From assembly GCA_001801495.1 (NCBI GenBank), contig MGXW01000115.1:1-22697 (forward strand): a stretch of DNA of 22,697 nucleotides. Direction: 5' to 3'. Each line of letters begins with the position of its first letter. The stretch's first letter is position 1. Shown in pieces: positions 8,187-14,925 of this stretch. Both the position numbers and the translations under genes were made by a program. Source of the stretch: Gammaproteobacteria bacterium RIFCSPHIGHO2_12_FULL_37_34. Lineage in GTDB: Bacteria > Pseudomonadota > Gammaproteobacteria > DSM-16500. Under the pieces are notes generated by a model that made no database searches, had not been told where the DNA came from, and worked only from the letters and a program-made list of their open reading frames with translations.

Positions 8187-8561
8187 TTAATTCACTGTAC
8201 ATTGCAATTGATCAATGCGTGCACTCTCGTGAGGCCCGGTAGATAATTTGCCAGAAATGGTAATGGTTTGCTCTGGTTTTACTGCGATATTGCAAGAAGC
8301 AGGTAATCCTTGGGAATATAACTGGTTGTTTTTTAAATTAACAATATAAATATTATCCATTTCTACAGTGCGCATGACAGGAAATACTTTACCTTGCTTC
8401 GCTGCACGTATGCTTAAACAGCCAACATTACGTATACACATAAAGTATCGATTGTCATTAAATGCGCCAGCAACTTGAATTTTAATGTTAGCGGTATCAA
8501 GGGCATATGTGAGTTGTAGGCTGCTTATAATCAATAGTAAACTTAAGATCATTTTTTTCAT
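8187..8561 (-). CDS. Small exported cysteine-containing protein, function unknown
   Basis: This 124-residue protein starts with a signal peptide (M-K-K-M-I-L-S-L-L-L, cleavage likely after T-Y-A). Four cysteines follow in the mature part (C-I-R-N-V-G-C, then S-C-N-I and Q-C-T-V-N), enough for two disulfides in the periplasm. It is convergent with the preceding gene with only five bases between stop codons. I recognise no family; the size and signal peptide resemble the orphan at 2503-2883, but the mature sequences do not look alike. Confidence 0.75.
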   Translation of the reverse strand: MKKMILSLLLIISSLQLTYALDTANIKIQVAGAFNDNRYFMCIRNVGCLSIRAAKQGKVFPVMRTVEMDNIYIVNLKNNQLYSQGLPASCNIAVKPEQTITISGKLSTGPHESARIDQLQCTVN

Positions 8562-8591
8562 GAATAGTCTACCGCTCGTTTTGTATGTGTG

Positions 8592-8617
8592 AAAAAAAAT
8601 AATACCATTTTATTATT
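8592..8617 (-). terminator. Weak AT-only terminator after dehydratase gene
   Basis: On the minus strand AATAATA-AAATGG-TATTATT is followed by a T-run (A-run at 8592-8599 on the plus strand). The stem is seven A-T pairs, so it would be weak. Confidence 0.35.
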
Positions 8618-8673
8618 AAGGTTATATTATTGTAAAAATACTAATTTTATCAATTACTTAATAGAACACGTAT

Positions 8674-9621
8674 TTAAAAATAATGTGCTATTGTTTTAAT
8701 ATCCACATTCCCACCTGATAACAGGATACCAATATTTTTATTTTTGAAAAATTGTGTGTGCTCAAGAATAATAGCAAGTGTAATAGCAGCAGAAGGTTCT
8801 GCGATAATTTTCATTCTTTCCCATATCAAACGAGTGGCATAAATAATAGTTTGTTCAGAAGCTGTATAAATATCATCAACATGATTTAGAATAATAGAAA
8901 ATGCCGTTTTACCTAAAGGGGCTAATAAACCATCACAAATTGTATTTGTTGAAGAAGCAGCCAGAACCATTTTTTTACTTTTGAATGAAAGATAAGTATC
9001 ATTTGCTGTTTCAGGTTCTGCTCCAATGACTATTGTATGAGGAAACAATCCTTTAACAGCGATGGCCGTACCAGAAAGCAAACCGCCTCCCCCTATTGGT
9101 GCGATGATCATATCAAGATTGCCGTTTTCAAGAAGAAACTCTAAAGCAGCTGTTCCTTGTCCATCAATCACCTGTTCATTTTCATAAGCGTGTATCATCG
9201 TTGCGCCCGTTTGATCGAGAATTTCTTCAAGTGCAATTTTTCTTTTATCAAGTGAAGATTCGCAAAATGTAATGATGGCTCCATACTCACTTACCGCCAA
9301 CTTTTTTACTTCAGCAGAATTTTTTGGCATTACAATATAGGCTTTTATTCCGCGTAATTGGGCTGCGAGCGCTATCGCAGCTCCATGATTACCGGAAGAA
9401 TGTGTGGCCACACCATATTGCATTTTATCCGAAGGTAAGGAAAAAACAGCATTACAAGCGCCGCGAAATTTAAATGAACCTGTTTTTTGGAAATTTTCAC
9501 ATTTGAAATATAAATTTGCACCTGTCATTTTATTTAATGTTGAGGAAGTAAAGACAGGAGTATTTTTAATGTAAGGACTAATGCGAATGGCTGCTTCTTT
9601 AATTTCTTTAAGAGTAAACAT
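8674..9621 (-). CDS. PLP-dependent threonine/serine dehydratase or serine racemase
   Basis: This 315-residue fold-type II PLP enzyme carries S-F-K-F-R-G-A with the Schiff-base Lys51, S-S-G-N-H-G at 75-80, a phosphate-binding glycine loop G-G-G-G at 177-180, and S-G-G-N at 302-305. These belong to the TdcB/serine racemase family. It lacks the C-terminal ACT regulatory domains of biosynthetic IlvA, so a catabolic dehydratase or racemase is likelier. The segment A-E-P-E-T-A-N-D (201-208) keeps the E/A/D positions that bind the divalent metal in serine racemase (Glu202, Ala206, Asp208). It would act in the cytosol on L-Ser or L-Thr with PLP. It is divergent from the AI-2E-family gene. Confidence 0.9.
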   Translation of the reverse strand: MFTLKEIKEAAIRISPYIKNTPVFTSSTLNKMTGANLYFKCENFQKTGSFKFRGACNAVFSLPSDKMQYGVATHSSGNHGAAIALAAQLRGIKAYIVMPKNSAEVKKLAVSEYGAIITFCESSLDKRKIALEEILDQTGATMIHAYENEQVIDGQGTAALEFLLENGNLDMIIAPIGGGGLLSGTAIAVKGLFPHTIVIGAEPETANDTYLSFKSKKMVLAASSTNTICDGLLAPLGKTAFSIILNHVDDIYTASEQTIIYATRLIWERMKIIAEPSAAITLAIILEHTQFFKNKNIGILLSGGNVDIKTIAHYF

Positions 9622-9734
9622 TTATCAATCATTCCTGGATATAAACACGTTATAAAGAATAAGTTATAAGATCTAATAGCAATTGTCCATAAAAAGGATA
9701 GAATGGAAATTGTTATTATTTTTTGGGGATCACT

Positions 9735-10757
9735 ATGCTGCAGTCAGCTCAACAATATTTTCTTATTCTATTTGGCATTTTGTTGATTGCTTTATTATAT
9801 TTTCTTTCTCCTATTTTAACGCCATTTTTATCAGGTGCTTTATTAGCTTATTTATTTCATCCATTAGTAAAAAAATTAGAAAAATATAACATACCCCATT
9901 TGCTTAGCGTGATTATTATTTTTTTTGTTTTACTATGCTTGATGATGTTAATTATTGTGATGGTTACTCCCATCATCAATAAACAAATTATTTTATTTAT
10001 TGAGGTAATTCCACAAATCATAGCCTGGATACAACGCTCTGTGATGCCGTGGTTAACAGGTTGGATGAATATCAATGCATTTCAACCAACCTTATCGACT
10101 ACTTTATCTAAGACTAATTTTATATTTAGCACACTTTTGAGTTCTGGTTTTACGCTTATCGGATGGATAATTAACCTTATATTAACTCCAGTAGTAACCT
10201 TTTATTTGCTTTGTGATTGGGATCGGATGTTGCGATCTCTAAAAAATCTGTTACCGAGAACAATCGAATCTACTGTTGTTAAATTAGTAAAAGAATGTGA
10301 TGCAGTATTAGGCGCCTTTTTTAAAGGCCAACTGTTAGTGATGTTGGGACTTTGTTTAATATATGGTATTGGTTTATCTTTAATTGGATTGCGTGTCGGA
10401 CTGATATTAGGAATCATTGGCGGTATACTAAGTGTGGTTCCTTATTTAGGTTCTATTTTTGTAGTTATTTCGGCCTCCATCATGGCTTTGGTGCAATTTG
10501 GTTATTGGCAATCATTATTTTGGGTATGGGGTGTGTTTATTATTGGGCAAGCGCTTGAAAGCTATGTATTAACACCCTATTTAATTGGTGACAGAATTGG
10601 CTTACATCCTGTTGCTGTGATTTTTGCTATTATGGCAGGCGGCGCATTATTTGGGTTTGTTGGGGTGTTGCTTGCTTTACCTGTTGCGGCGGTATTAATG
10701 GTTTTGGTACGCTTTGCTATGCAGCAATATTATGGAAGTAAATTATATTGTAAATAA
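9735..10757 (+). CDS. AI-2E family transporter (PerM/YdgG-like permease)
   Basis: The ATG at 9735 is preferred over an in-frame TTG at 9723 because GGGGA (9725-9729) sits 5 nt before it; this gives 340 residues, near the family norm. Several hydrophobic segments occur at about residues 10-75, with a soluble loop between about 75 and 140. A C-terminal hydrophobic half follows, including the conserved P-Y-L-G-S and P-Y-L-I-G-D-R-I-G-L-H-P-V motifs typical of PF01594. The family includes TqsA, linked to AI-2 export, and ion/proton antiporters; substrate cannot be read from the sequence. It converges with the NlpC gene, the two stop codons directly abutting. Confidence 0.92.
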   Translation: MLQSAQQYFLILFGILLIALLYFLSPILTPFLSGALLAYLFHPLVKKLEKYNIPHLLSVIIIFFVLLCLMMLIIVMVTPIINKQIILFIEVIPQIIAWIQRSVMPWLTGWMNINAFQPTLSTTLSKTNFIFSTLLSSGFTLIGWIINLILTPVVTFYLLCDWDRMLRSLKNLLPRTIESTVVKLVKECDAVLGAFFKGQLLVMLGLCLIYGIGLSLIGLRVGLILGIIGGILSVVPYLGSIFVVISASIMALVQFGYWQSLFWVWGVFIIGQALESYVLTPYLIGDRIGLHPVAVIFAIMAGGALFGFVGVLLALPVAAVLMVLVRFAMQQYYGSKLYCK

Positions 10758-11624
10758 TTAAACAATATACCGTGGTCTTCCCATGGCGAAGTTAACATTA
10801 TATTTCCAACGCGCTCCAATTTTCCATGCATAAGCATAAGGTTGATAGGTTTTAGGATGTGCTTTTAGCATAAGCGTCCCAATACCAATACCAGAAGTAT
10901 GTGAAGGCCGAGTATCTTTGCTATGCCCAGAAGGTGCAGAATCAGTAACGCGCAAATAATAGGAATTCGTGTTTTTATTTAAAATGGGTTTATCCATGAC
11001 AACCATGATGTGTCCATTAGATGCATCTCCTGATCTATTTTGATGACGAAACACAATAATATCACCTGGTTCCAGTTGTTCTATCGTATCAATTTTATCC
11101 CAATAATATCTGGTTTTATCTGATAAACGAGTAAAGAAATTATAATAATCATGTGTAGTTGGTTTGTCAGATCCGGTGGTGGATATAAGATGGGAATAAG
11201 CTTTAGGGTAAATGGTTTGCAGAATGCGATCGACATAGCTTGAACAATCTAATATGTAGATACCTCGTGAAGTATCAAAATGCGTACCGCCAAGTTTATA
11301 AGCGCTGTAACGAAGAGAAGCAATTGTATTATCAATAAATCCAATAATATGTTGCTTAAATGAACTAATGAAATCAGTATGATTGGCGGATTGGTTTTTA
11401 TATTTTTTGGTATGCAATAATTTTCTAGATTTGTCTTTTTTTGTTTTTTTGTGATAATGGGGGTGGTTCGCTTGTTTTTCTGGCTTTTTCAAGCGAACGG
11501 TTTTTTTGTGCATAAGCGATGGCGTTATGTTTGCTGCTAAACTATTTGCTGCTAAACAAGGATGAAACACCCACAATAAGCTGATCAATAAAAGAAATGT
11601 TTTGATGTTTATAAATTTGTTCAC
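10758..11624 (-). CDS. Exported NlpC/P60-like cysteine peptidase
   Basis: The frame stays open up to 11795, but the GTG at 11624 is chosen because it places a signal peptide (N-K-F-I-N-I-K-T-F-L-L-L-I-S-L-L-W-V-F) at the N-terminus and leaves a perfect 28-bp palindrome outside the gene. No start candidate has a good ribosome site, so the start is uncertain. In the 288-residue form a Lys/His-rich stretch (about 40-77) precedes the catalytic domain with I-L-D-C-S-S-Y (Cys127) and G-H-I-M-V-V-M-D (His205). The Cys/His pair and P-G-D-I-I-V-F motif fit NlpC/P60 enzymes that cleave cell-wall peptides. The target is probably periplasmic peptidoglycan. Confidence 0.75.
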   Translation of the reverse strand: MNKFINIKTFLLLISLLWVFHPCLAANSLAANITPSLMHKKTVRLKKPEKQANHPHYHKKTKKDKSRKLLHTKKYKNQSANHTDFISSFKQHIIGFIDNTIASLRYSAYKLGGTHFDTSRGIYILDCSSYVDRILQTIYPKAYSHLISTTGSDKPTTHDYYNFFTRLSDKTRYYWDKIDTIEQLEPGDIIVFRHQNRSGDASNGHIMVVMDKPILNKNTNSYYLRVTDSAPSGHSKDTRPSHTSGIGIGTLMLKAHPKTYQPYAYAWKIGARWKYNVNFAMGRPRYIV

Positions 11625-11951
11625 GATTCTGATAGTCAATAGAATTAATTTTTTGACAGGTGAGTCTAACAAGTGGTTGCTGTAATAACAACTATTTTTT
11701 AAAAAATAGTTGTTTTCTGTTTTCAAGGATGTTATCTTCTGTTTCTCATCAAAATTTCCCCCCATCATTATCATTTTTTTTAAGTGTTTCACCACCTGTT
11801 TTAATTTTAGAGTCCTGGCTAAAGTAATAGTTAGCCTTATTGCTCATCATGTTTTTTCAAGATTTTCTTCAAGAATTCTTGTTCGGCAAACTAAAATTTT
11901 TTGCTGAATAAGTGTGTTTAATCATTTTATTAACTAAAAAAGGAAAAAATT
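11625..11951. other. Intergenic region between divergent NlpC-like and exported-protein genes
   Basis: Apart from the palindrome at 11687-11714 and the ribosome site AAGGAAAAA before 11952, I see no gene. The minus-strand frame through here is an open extension of the NlpC-like gene without a convincing start or signal peptide. A 65-codon plus-strand frame (11710-11907) shows no coding character. Confidence 0.5.
11687..11714. repeat. Perfect 28-bp AT palindrome
   Basis: AACAACTATTTTTT is followed directly by its exact complement. It lies 62 nt upstream of the proposed start of the NlpC-like gene. It could be an operator, cruciform or weak terminator; no T-run follows a separate stem. Confidence 0.6.
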
Positions 11952-12437
11952 ATGAAATTTAAATTTGTAATCAGTGCTTTAATTGCGTCAATGAGTATGA
12001 ATGCTTTTGCTTTAGAAGGTAAAGGATTTAAGATATTAAGTGAAACGATCGAATCTTCACCTGGCGCAATAGGAGGGTTTATCCAACAGTCTTCATCTTC
12101 AAAGCCTTATGTATATACTTGGTCATTAGCACACAATGCGGATGGTCATCCACATCAAAATGTTCGTTTATGGGGGAATCATTCATTTAATGTTAATAAT
12201 TATACGAAAGAGAAACAAATTTATACGTATAAATATGAAATTACTTGTGATGGCCAATATTTTCGAAAAATTGATAAAGTGCAAGTTGCGCCGGGTGGTT
12301 TTCTGACTGATTCCGCGGATTCATTTCTATATACATCGCATTCACGTGCGGGATCGTGGACCATTAATGTCATTACGGATGTAACGGGTGAATCTAGCAA
12401 TAACCATTCTTCAAATGGTACTTTAAGAATCAATTAA
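11952..12437 (+). CDS. Exported protein of unknown function
   Basis: AGGA lies about 9 nt before the ATG. The 161-residue product has a signal peptide (M-K-F-K-F, hydrophobic core, cleavage likely after N-A-F-A). The mature part is polar, rich in Ser, Asn, Tyr and His, with single cysteine I-T-C-D-G, and alternating strands that suggest a beta-sandwich. A strong terminator follows immediately, so it is probably monocistronic. I recognise no family. Confidence 0.8.
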   Translation: MKFKFVISALIASMSMNAFALEGKGFKILSETIESSPGAIGGFIQQSSSSKPYVYTWSLAHNADGHPHQNVRLWGNHSFNVNNYTKEKQIYTYKYEITCDGQYFRKIDKVQVAPGGFLTDSADSFLYTSHSRAGSWTINVITDVTGESSNNHSSNGTLRIN

Positions 12438-12453
12438 AAATTGAATTTCTTAG

Positions 12454-12488
12454 CGGCTACTGACAGGTAGCCGTTTAAGATTTTTTTT
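12454..12488 (+). terminator. Intrinsic terminator
   Basis: CGGCTAC (12454-12460), loop TGACAG and GTAGCCG (12467-12473) are followed by TTTAAGA and an eight-T run. It closes the exported-protein gene and precedes the next gene by about 20 nt. Confidence 0.85.
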
Positions 12489-12506
12489 AAATAAGAGGGA
12501 AAGTAT

Positions 12507-12926
12507 ATGAAGAGCTACTTCATCACGATCATTTGTTTTTTAATGGGAAGCAGTGTATTTGCTGCAAACGAGGCGCATAAAGATTTTTTACTCGTCAAAC
12601 TAGATTTTAATTATTCCATACCGCATCCGAAAAAAGGCTATCAAGTGAATCATTTGAAAAATGTTACTTCCATGCGCATCAAAGATTCCGGATGGAAAAT
12701 CATTGGAAGATCTGAATTGCGAGCAAATGGCGATGTTTTAGTATTATTAGGCCAACTTGAACAAATGAATACTGAAGGGGCCAAAATGAAATTTTTAGTC
12801 ATCGACTTAACCCGGCAATCTGATTTAGCTTTAGAAACAAGTATGATATTGCATATTGGTCGGCTACAAGAGGTCACGATCAAAAAAGAAGGACGACAAA
12901 TGAAGCTTAGTGTGATGGTTATATAA
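12507..12926 (+). CDS. Exported protein of unknown function
   Basis: AGAGGG lies about 8 nt before the ATG. The 139-residue product begins with a signal peptide (M-K-S-Y-F-I-T-I-I-C, cleavage likely after S-V-F-A). The mature part has no cysteines and looks beta-rich, with a basic C-terminus (I-K-K-E-G-R-Q-M-K-L-S-V-M-V-I). It lies only about 20 nt beyond a strong terminator, so read-through or a promoter overlapping that terminator would be needed. I recognise no family. Confidence 0.75.
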   Translation: MKSYFITIICFLMGSSVFAANEAHKDFLLVKLDFNYSIPHPKKGYQVNHLKNVTSMRIKDSGWKIIGRSELRANGDVLVLLGQLEQMNTEGAKMKFLVIDLTRQSDLALETSMILHIGRLQEVTIKKEGRQMKLSVMVI

Positions 12927-12947
12927 GGCCAGATTAGAATGGGGGTG

Positions 12948-12966
12948 CTTGTTAACCGCTAACAAG
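12948..12966. promoter_or_regulatory. Perfect inverted repeat upstream of higBA
   Basis: CTTGTTA and TAACAAG flank a 5-nt spacer (ACCGC). It lacks a following T-run, so an operator upstream of the higBA promoter is more likely than a terminator. Confidence 0.5.
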
Positions 12967-12986
12967 GAGCAACAAGTGGCACAGGC

Positions 12987-13014
12987 TTGACATTGTAACC
13001 TATCAGATTACACT
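12987..13014 (+). promoter_or_regulatory. higBA promoter with HigA-type operator
   Basis: TTGACA (12987-12992), 16-bp spacer and TACACT (13009-13014) form a sigma70 promoter. Inside the spacer and -10 box lies TGTAA-N9-TTACA (12994-13012), an inverted repeat placed as expected for autorepression by the antitoxin. The expected start leaves only a very short leader before the HigB ATG at 13028. Confidence 0.65.
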
Positions 13015-13027
13015 TATGGAGTGTGGA

Positions 13028-13306
13028 ATGATAAAAAGCTTTAAACATAAAGGATTAGAGCAGTATTTTACTAAGAACATTAAAAAACTGTTGGATGCGA
13101 GGAATTTACTTAAAATCGATCGCATTTTAGATCGACTTGATACAGCAATGATTGTAAAAGACATGGATATTCCAGGTTGGAATTTGCATGAGTTAAAAGG
13201 TAATAGAAAAGGTACTTGGAGTGTTGCGGTGCGTAGTAATTGGAAAATTACCTTTCGTTTTGAACATGGAGATTCAGAAGATATAAATTTGGAGGATTAT
13301 CATTAA
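13028..13306 (+). CDS. higB: HigB-family mRNA interferase toxin
   Basis: The ATG at 13028 has GGAG (13018-13021) six bases upstream and gives 92 residues, the usual HigB/GraT length; an upstream in-frame ATG at 13016 is less likely. The protein shows the RelE/HigB pattern: I-K-S-F-K-H-K-G-L near the start, G-W-N-L-H-E-L-K-G, W-S-V-A-V-R-S-N-W-K-I-T-F-R-F, and terminal D-I-N-L-E-D-Y-H. The family cleaves mRNA on the ribosome. The gene overlaps higA by one base (TAATG), toxin first, as is typical for higBA. Confidence 0.93.
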   Translation: MIKSFKHKGLEQYFTKNIKKLLDARNLLKIDRILDRLDTAMIVKDMDIPGWNLHELKGNRKGTWSVAVRSNWKITFRFEHGDSEDINLEDYH

Positions 13307-13608
13307 TGAGCACATTGAGATCAAAAAATCGCAAACCAGTACATCCGGGTGCAATCCTCCGCGAAGATGTGCTGCCATCATTGAATATTACACAAACAGA
13401 GCTAGCTGATCGTTTAGGTGTGTCTCGTCGTAGTATTTCGCAAATTCTACATGAACATCGCCCTCTTACTCCTGATATGGCGATTCGATTGGCTCATTTT
13501 TTGGGAAATACGCCTGAAAGCTGGCTTAACATGCAACAAGCGTTAGACGTATGGAAGTTAAAACGTAAAAATGCGTGTATCTATGAGCAGATTGAGAAGG
13601 TGGCTTAA
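13306..13608 (+). CDS. higA: HigA antitoxin, XRE-type HTH
   Basis: This 100-residue protein starts in TAATG overlap with higB. It carries the HigA signature H-P-G-A-I-L-R-E-D-V-L near the start and a helix-turn-helix (T-E-L-A-D-R-L-G-V-S-R-R-S-I-S-Q-I-L). A second motif P-D-M-A-I-R-L-A-H-F-L-G-N-T-P-E-S-W follows. It should neutralise HigB and repress the shared promoter through the inverted repeats upstream. Length and motifs are complete. Confidence 0.95.
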   Translation: MSTLRSKNRKPVHPGAILREDVLPSLNITQTELADRLGVSRRSISQILHEHRPLTPDMAIRLAHFLGNTPESWLNMQQALDVWKLKRKNACIYEQIEKVA

Positions 13609-13666
13609 AAAATATAGGACGAATTTAGATAGAAGTGCGACAATCAAAAAATGTTGCCTATATTCA

Positions 13667-13740
13667 TGGGCCCACTAGGATTTGAACCTAGGACCAAGGG
13701 ATTATGAGTCCCCTGCTCTGACCAACTGAGCTATGGGCCC
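13667..13740 (-). tRNA. tRNA with CAU anticodon, probably tRNA-Ile2
   Basis: Full cloverleaf on the minus strand: acceptor GGGCCCA/TGGGCCC, D-arm GCTC-AGTTGGTCA-GAGC, anticodon arm GGGGA-CTCATAA-TCCCT, T-arm CTAGG-TTCAAAT-CCTAG, discriminator A. The anticodon is CAU. The arm sequence GGGGACTCATAATCCCTTGG resembles bacterial tRNA-Ile2, whose C34 is changed to lysidine by TilS to read AUA, more than elongator tRNA-Met. The base after the discriminator reads TGA, so the 3' CCA is not encoded. Ile2 versus Met is inference. Confidence 0.95.
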
Positions 13741-13763
13741 AAAATAGCTGGCTAAAGTTGACA

Positions 13764-13792
13764 ATCATATATCGGATTTGGGTGTTAGCCAA
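13764..13792 (-). promoter_or_regulatory. Probable promoter of the tRNA gene
   Basis: On the minus strand TTGGCT (13787-13792), 17-bp spacer and TATGAT (13764-13769) place transcription start shortly before the tRNA. Confidence 0.5.
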
Positions 13793-13826
13793 TGGGTTTA
13801 CGCCAAATAGTTCAGTCTTGTTTTTC

Positions 13827-13869
13827 TTATTATAACTAGTTATAATAGTTATTATCACTAGTTATAATA
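13827..13869. promoter_or_regulatory. Two tandem 21-bp palindromes (putative operator)
   Basis: Copy 1 (13827-13847) and copy 2 (13849-13869) differ at one base and each centre on ACTAGT; copy 1 holds a perfect 20-bp palindrome. Their period is 22 bp, about two helical turns. Both contain TATAAT; the first (13841-13846) is 17 bp from TTGTTT (13818-13823). The array covers the core promoter of the HTH-ATPase gene. Confidence 0.75.
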
Positions 13870-13878
13870 ATATACCCA

Positions 13879-14901
13879 ATGCCTCATCAAAGCGGATCAA
13901 TAAAACGATTTATTTTAAAACATATTACTAAACATCCCGTAGATATTGTAGCAACTACTGCTGAACGGTTTCATGTGACTCGCACGACAGTGCATCGTCA
14001 TCTCAGTAGTCTTGTGAGGGGTAAACAAATTGTAAAATCTGGAATGACAAAAGATGTGAGATACTATCTGTCTTCTACTTTTAATCGTACGGTGTATTAT
14101 AATATTGCTCCGGATCTTTCAGAAGATGTAGCGCTTAGAACGGGATTTGAAGATATACTAAAAGCGTTATCAAAAAATAATAAAGATATTTTTACTTATG
14201 GATTTACTGAAATTTTTAATAATGCGATTGATCATTCGCAAGGTAGAAAGATCGTTGTTTCAACAGTATGCACCGGAGATTGTCTAAAGCTTTCTATCGC
14301 GGATGATGGTATTGGTATTTTTAAAAACATTTATAATGCTTTTAAGCTTGATAATATACGAGAAAGCGTATTGCAATTGACGAAAGGTAAAATGACAACT
14401 GATCCTATTCACCATTCGGGTGAGGGGCTTTTTTTTACCATGCGTATTTTTGATCGTGTTGAAATAAAAGCAAATCATTTGTATTATTTGCGAGATAACT
14501 TGATAGGTGATTGGAGTATACAATCAGAAAGCGCGCCTCACAGTATGAAAAAAGGATCGATGGTCATCATGACGCTCAACATAAAAAATATTCGAAACCT
14601 AACTGATTTATTTAAAACTTACCAACATCCAGAAACATTAGCTTTTGATCGGACTGACATTATTGTAGCCATGGCTAAATTTGGGGATGAAACATTTATT
14701 TCCCGATCACAAGCAAAGCGTATTTTGCGAGGATTAGAAAAATTTCAACACGTTACTTTGGATTTTACTAATGTACGATTGATTGGGCAGGGATTTGTAG
14801 ATGAAATTTTTCGCGTATTTAAAAATAGATATCCTCATATTGAGATTAATTATATTCATGCCAATGCTGATGTGGAATTTATGATAAAACGTAGTTTTTA
14901 A
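13879..14901 (+). CDS. Winged-HTH / GHKL ATPase / STAS-like (DUF4325) regulator
   Basis: This 340-residue protein has three parts. Residues 1-65 look like a winged helix-turn-helix (A-E-R-F-H-V-T-R-T-T-V-H-R-H-L). Residues 85-235 form a GHKL ATPase: N-box E-I-F-N-N-A-I-D-H-S (111-120), G1 D-D-G-I-G-I-F (142-148), G2 H-S-G-E-G-L-F-F (179-186). Residues about 260-325 match a STAS-like DUF4325 domain (V-T-L-D-F-T-N-V-R-L-I-G-Q-G-F-V-D-E-I). The parts recall anti-sigma kinase and STAS partner-switching modules joined in one chain with a DNA-binding domain. There is no phospho-acceptor His domain. The start at 13879 has no Shine-Dalgarno site. Two palindromes in the promoter suggest autoregulation. 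Target genes are unknown. Confidence 0.85.
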   Translation: MPHQSGSIKRFILKHITKHPVDIVATTAERFHVTRTTVHRHLSSLVRGKQIVKSGMTKDVRYYLSSTFNRTVYYNIAPDLSEDVALRTGFEDILKALSKNNKDIFTYGFTEIFNNAIDHSQGRKIVVSTVCTGDCLKLSIADDGIGIFKNIYNAFKLDNIRESVLQLTKGKMTTDPIHHSGEGLFFTMRIFDRVEIKANHLYYLRDNLIGDWSIQSESAPHSMKKGSMVIMTLNIKNIRNLTDLFKTYQHPETLAFDRTDIIVAMAKFGDETFISRSQAKRILRGLEKFQHVTLDFTNVRLIGQGFVDEIFRVFKNRYPHIEINYIHANADVEFMIKRSF

Positions 14902-14925
14902 GATGATTGAAATGAACCTATATTT

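Noticed and set aside
9703..9786. 27-codon frame with a good AAGG site overlapping the start of the AI-2E-family gene
   Set aside because: It could be a leader peptide, but nothing besides the ribosome site supports it.
11710..11907. 65-codon plus-strand frame upstream of the exported gene at 11952
   Set aside because: Phe/Ile-rich composition of AT-rich noncoding DNA, no ribosome site, and it starts inside the palindrome.
13827..13869. CRISPR-like or iteron array
   Set aside because: Only two copies with a one-base spacer; palindromic and located on a promoter, so an operator explains it better.
13609..13878. tRNA as integration site of a mobile island
   Set aside because: No integrase gene and no direct repeat of the tRNA 3' end were seen in the window.
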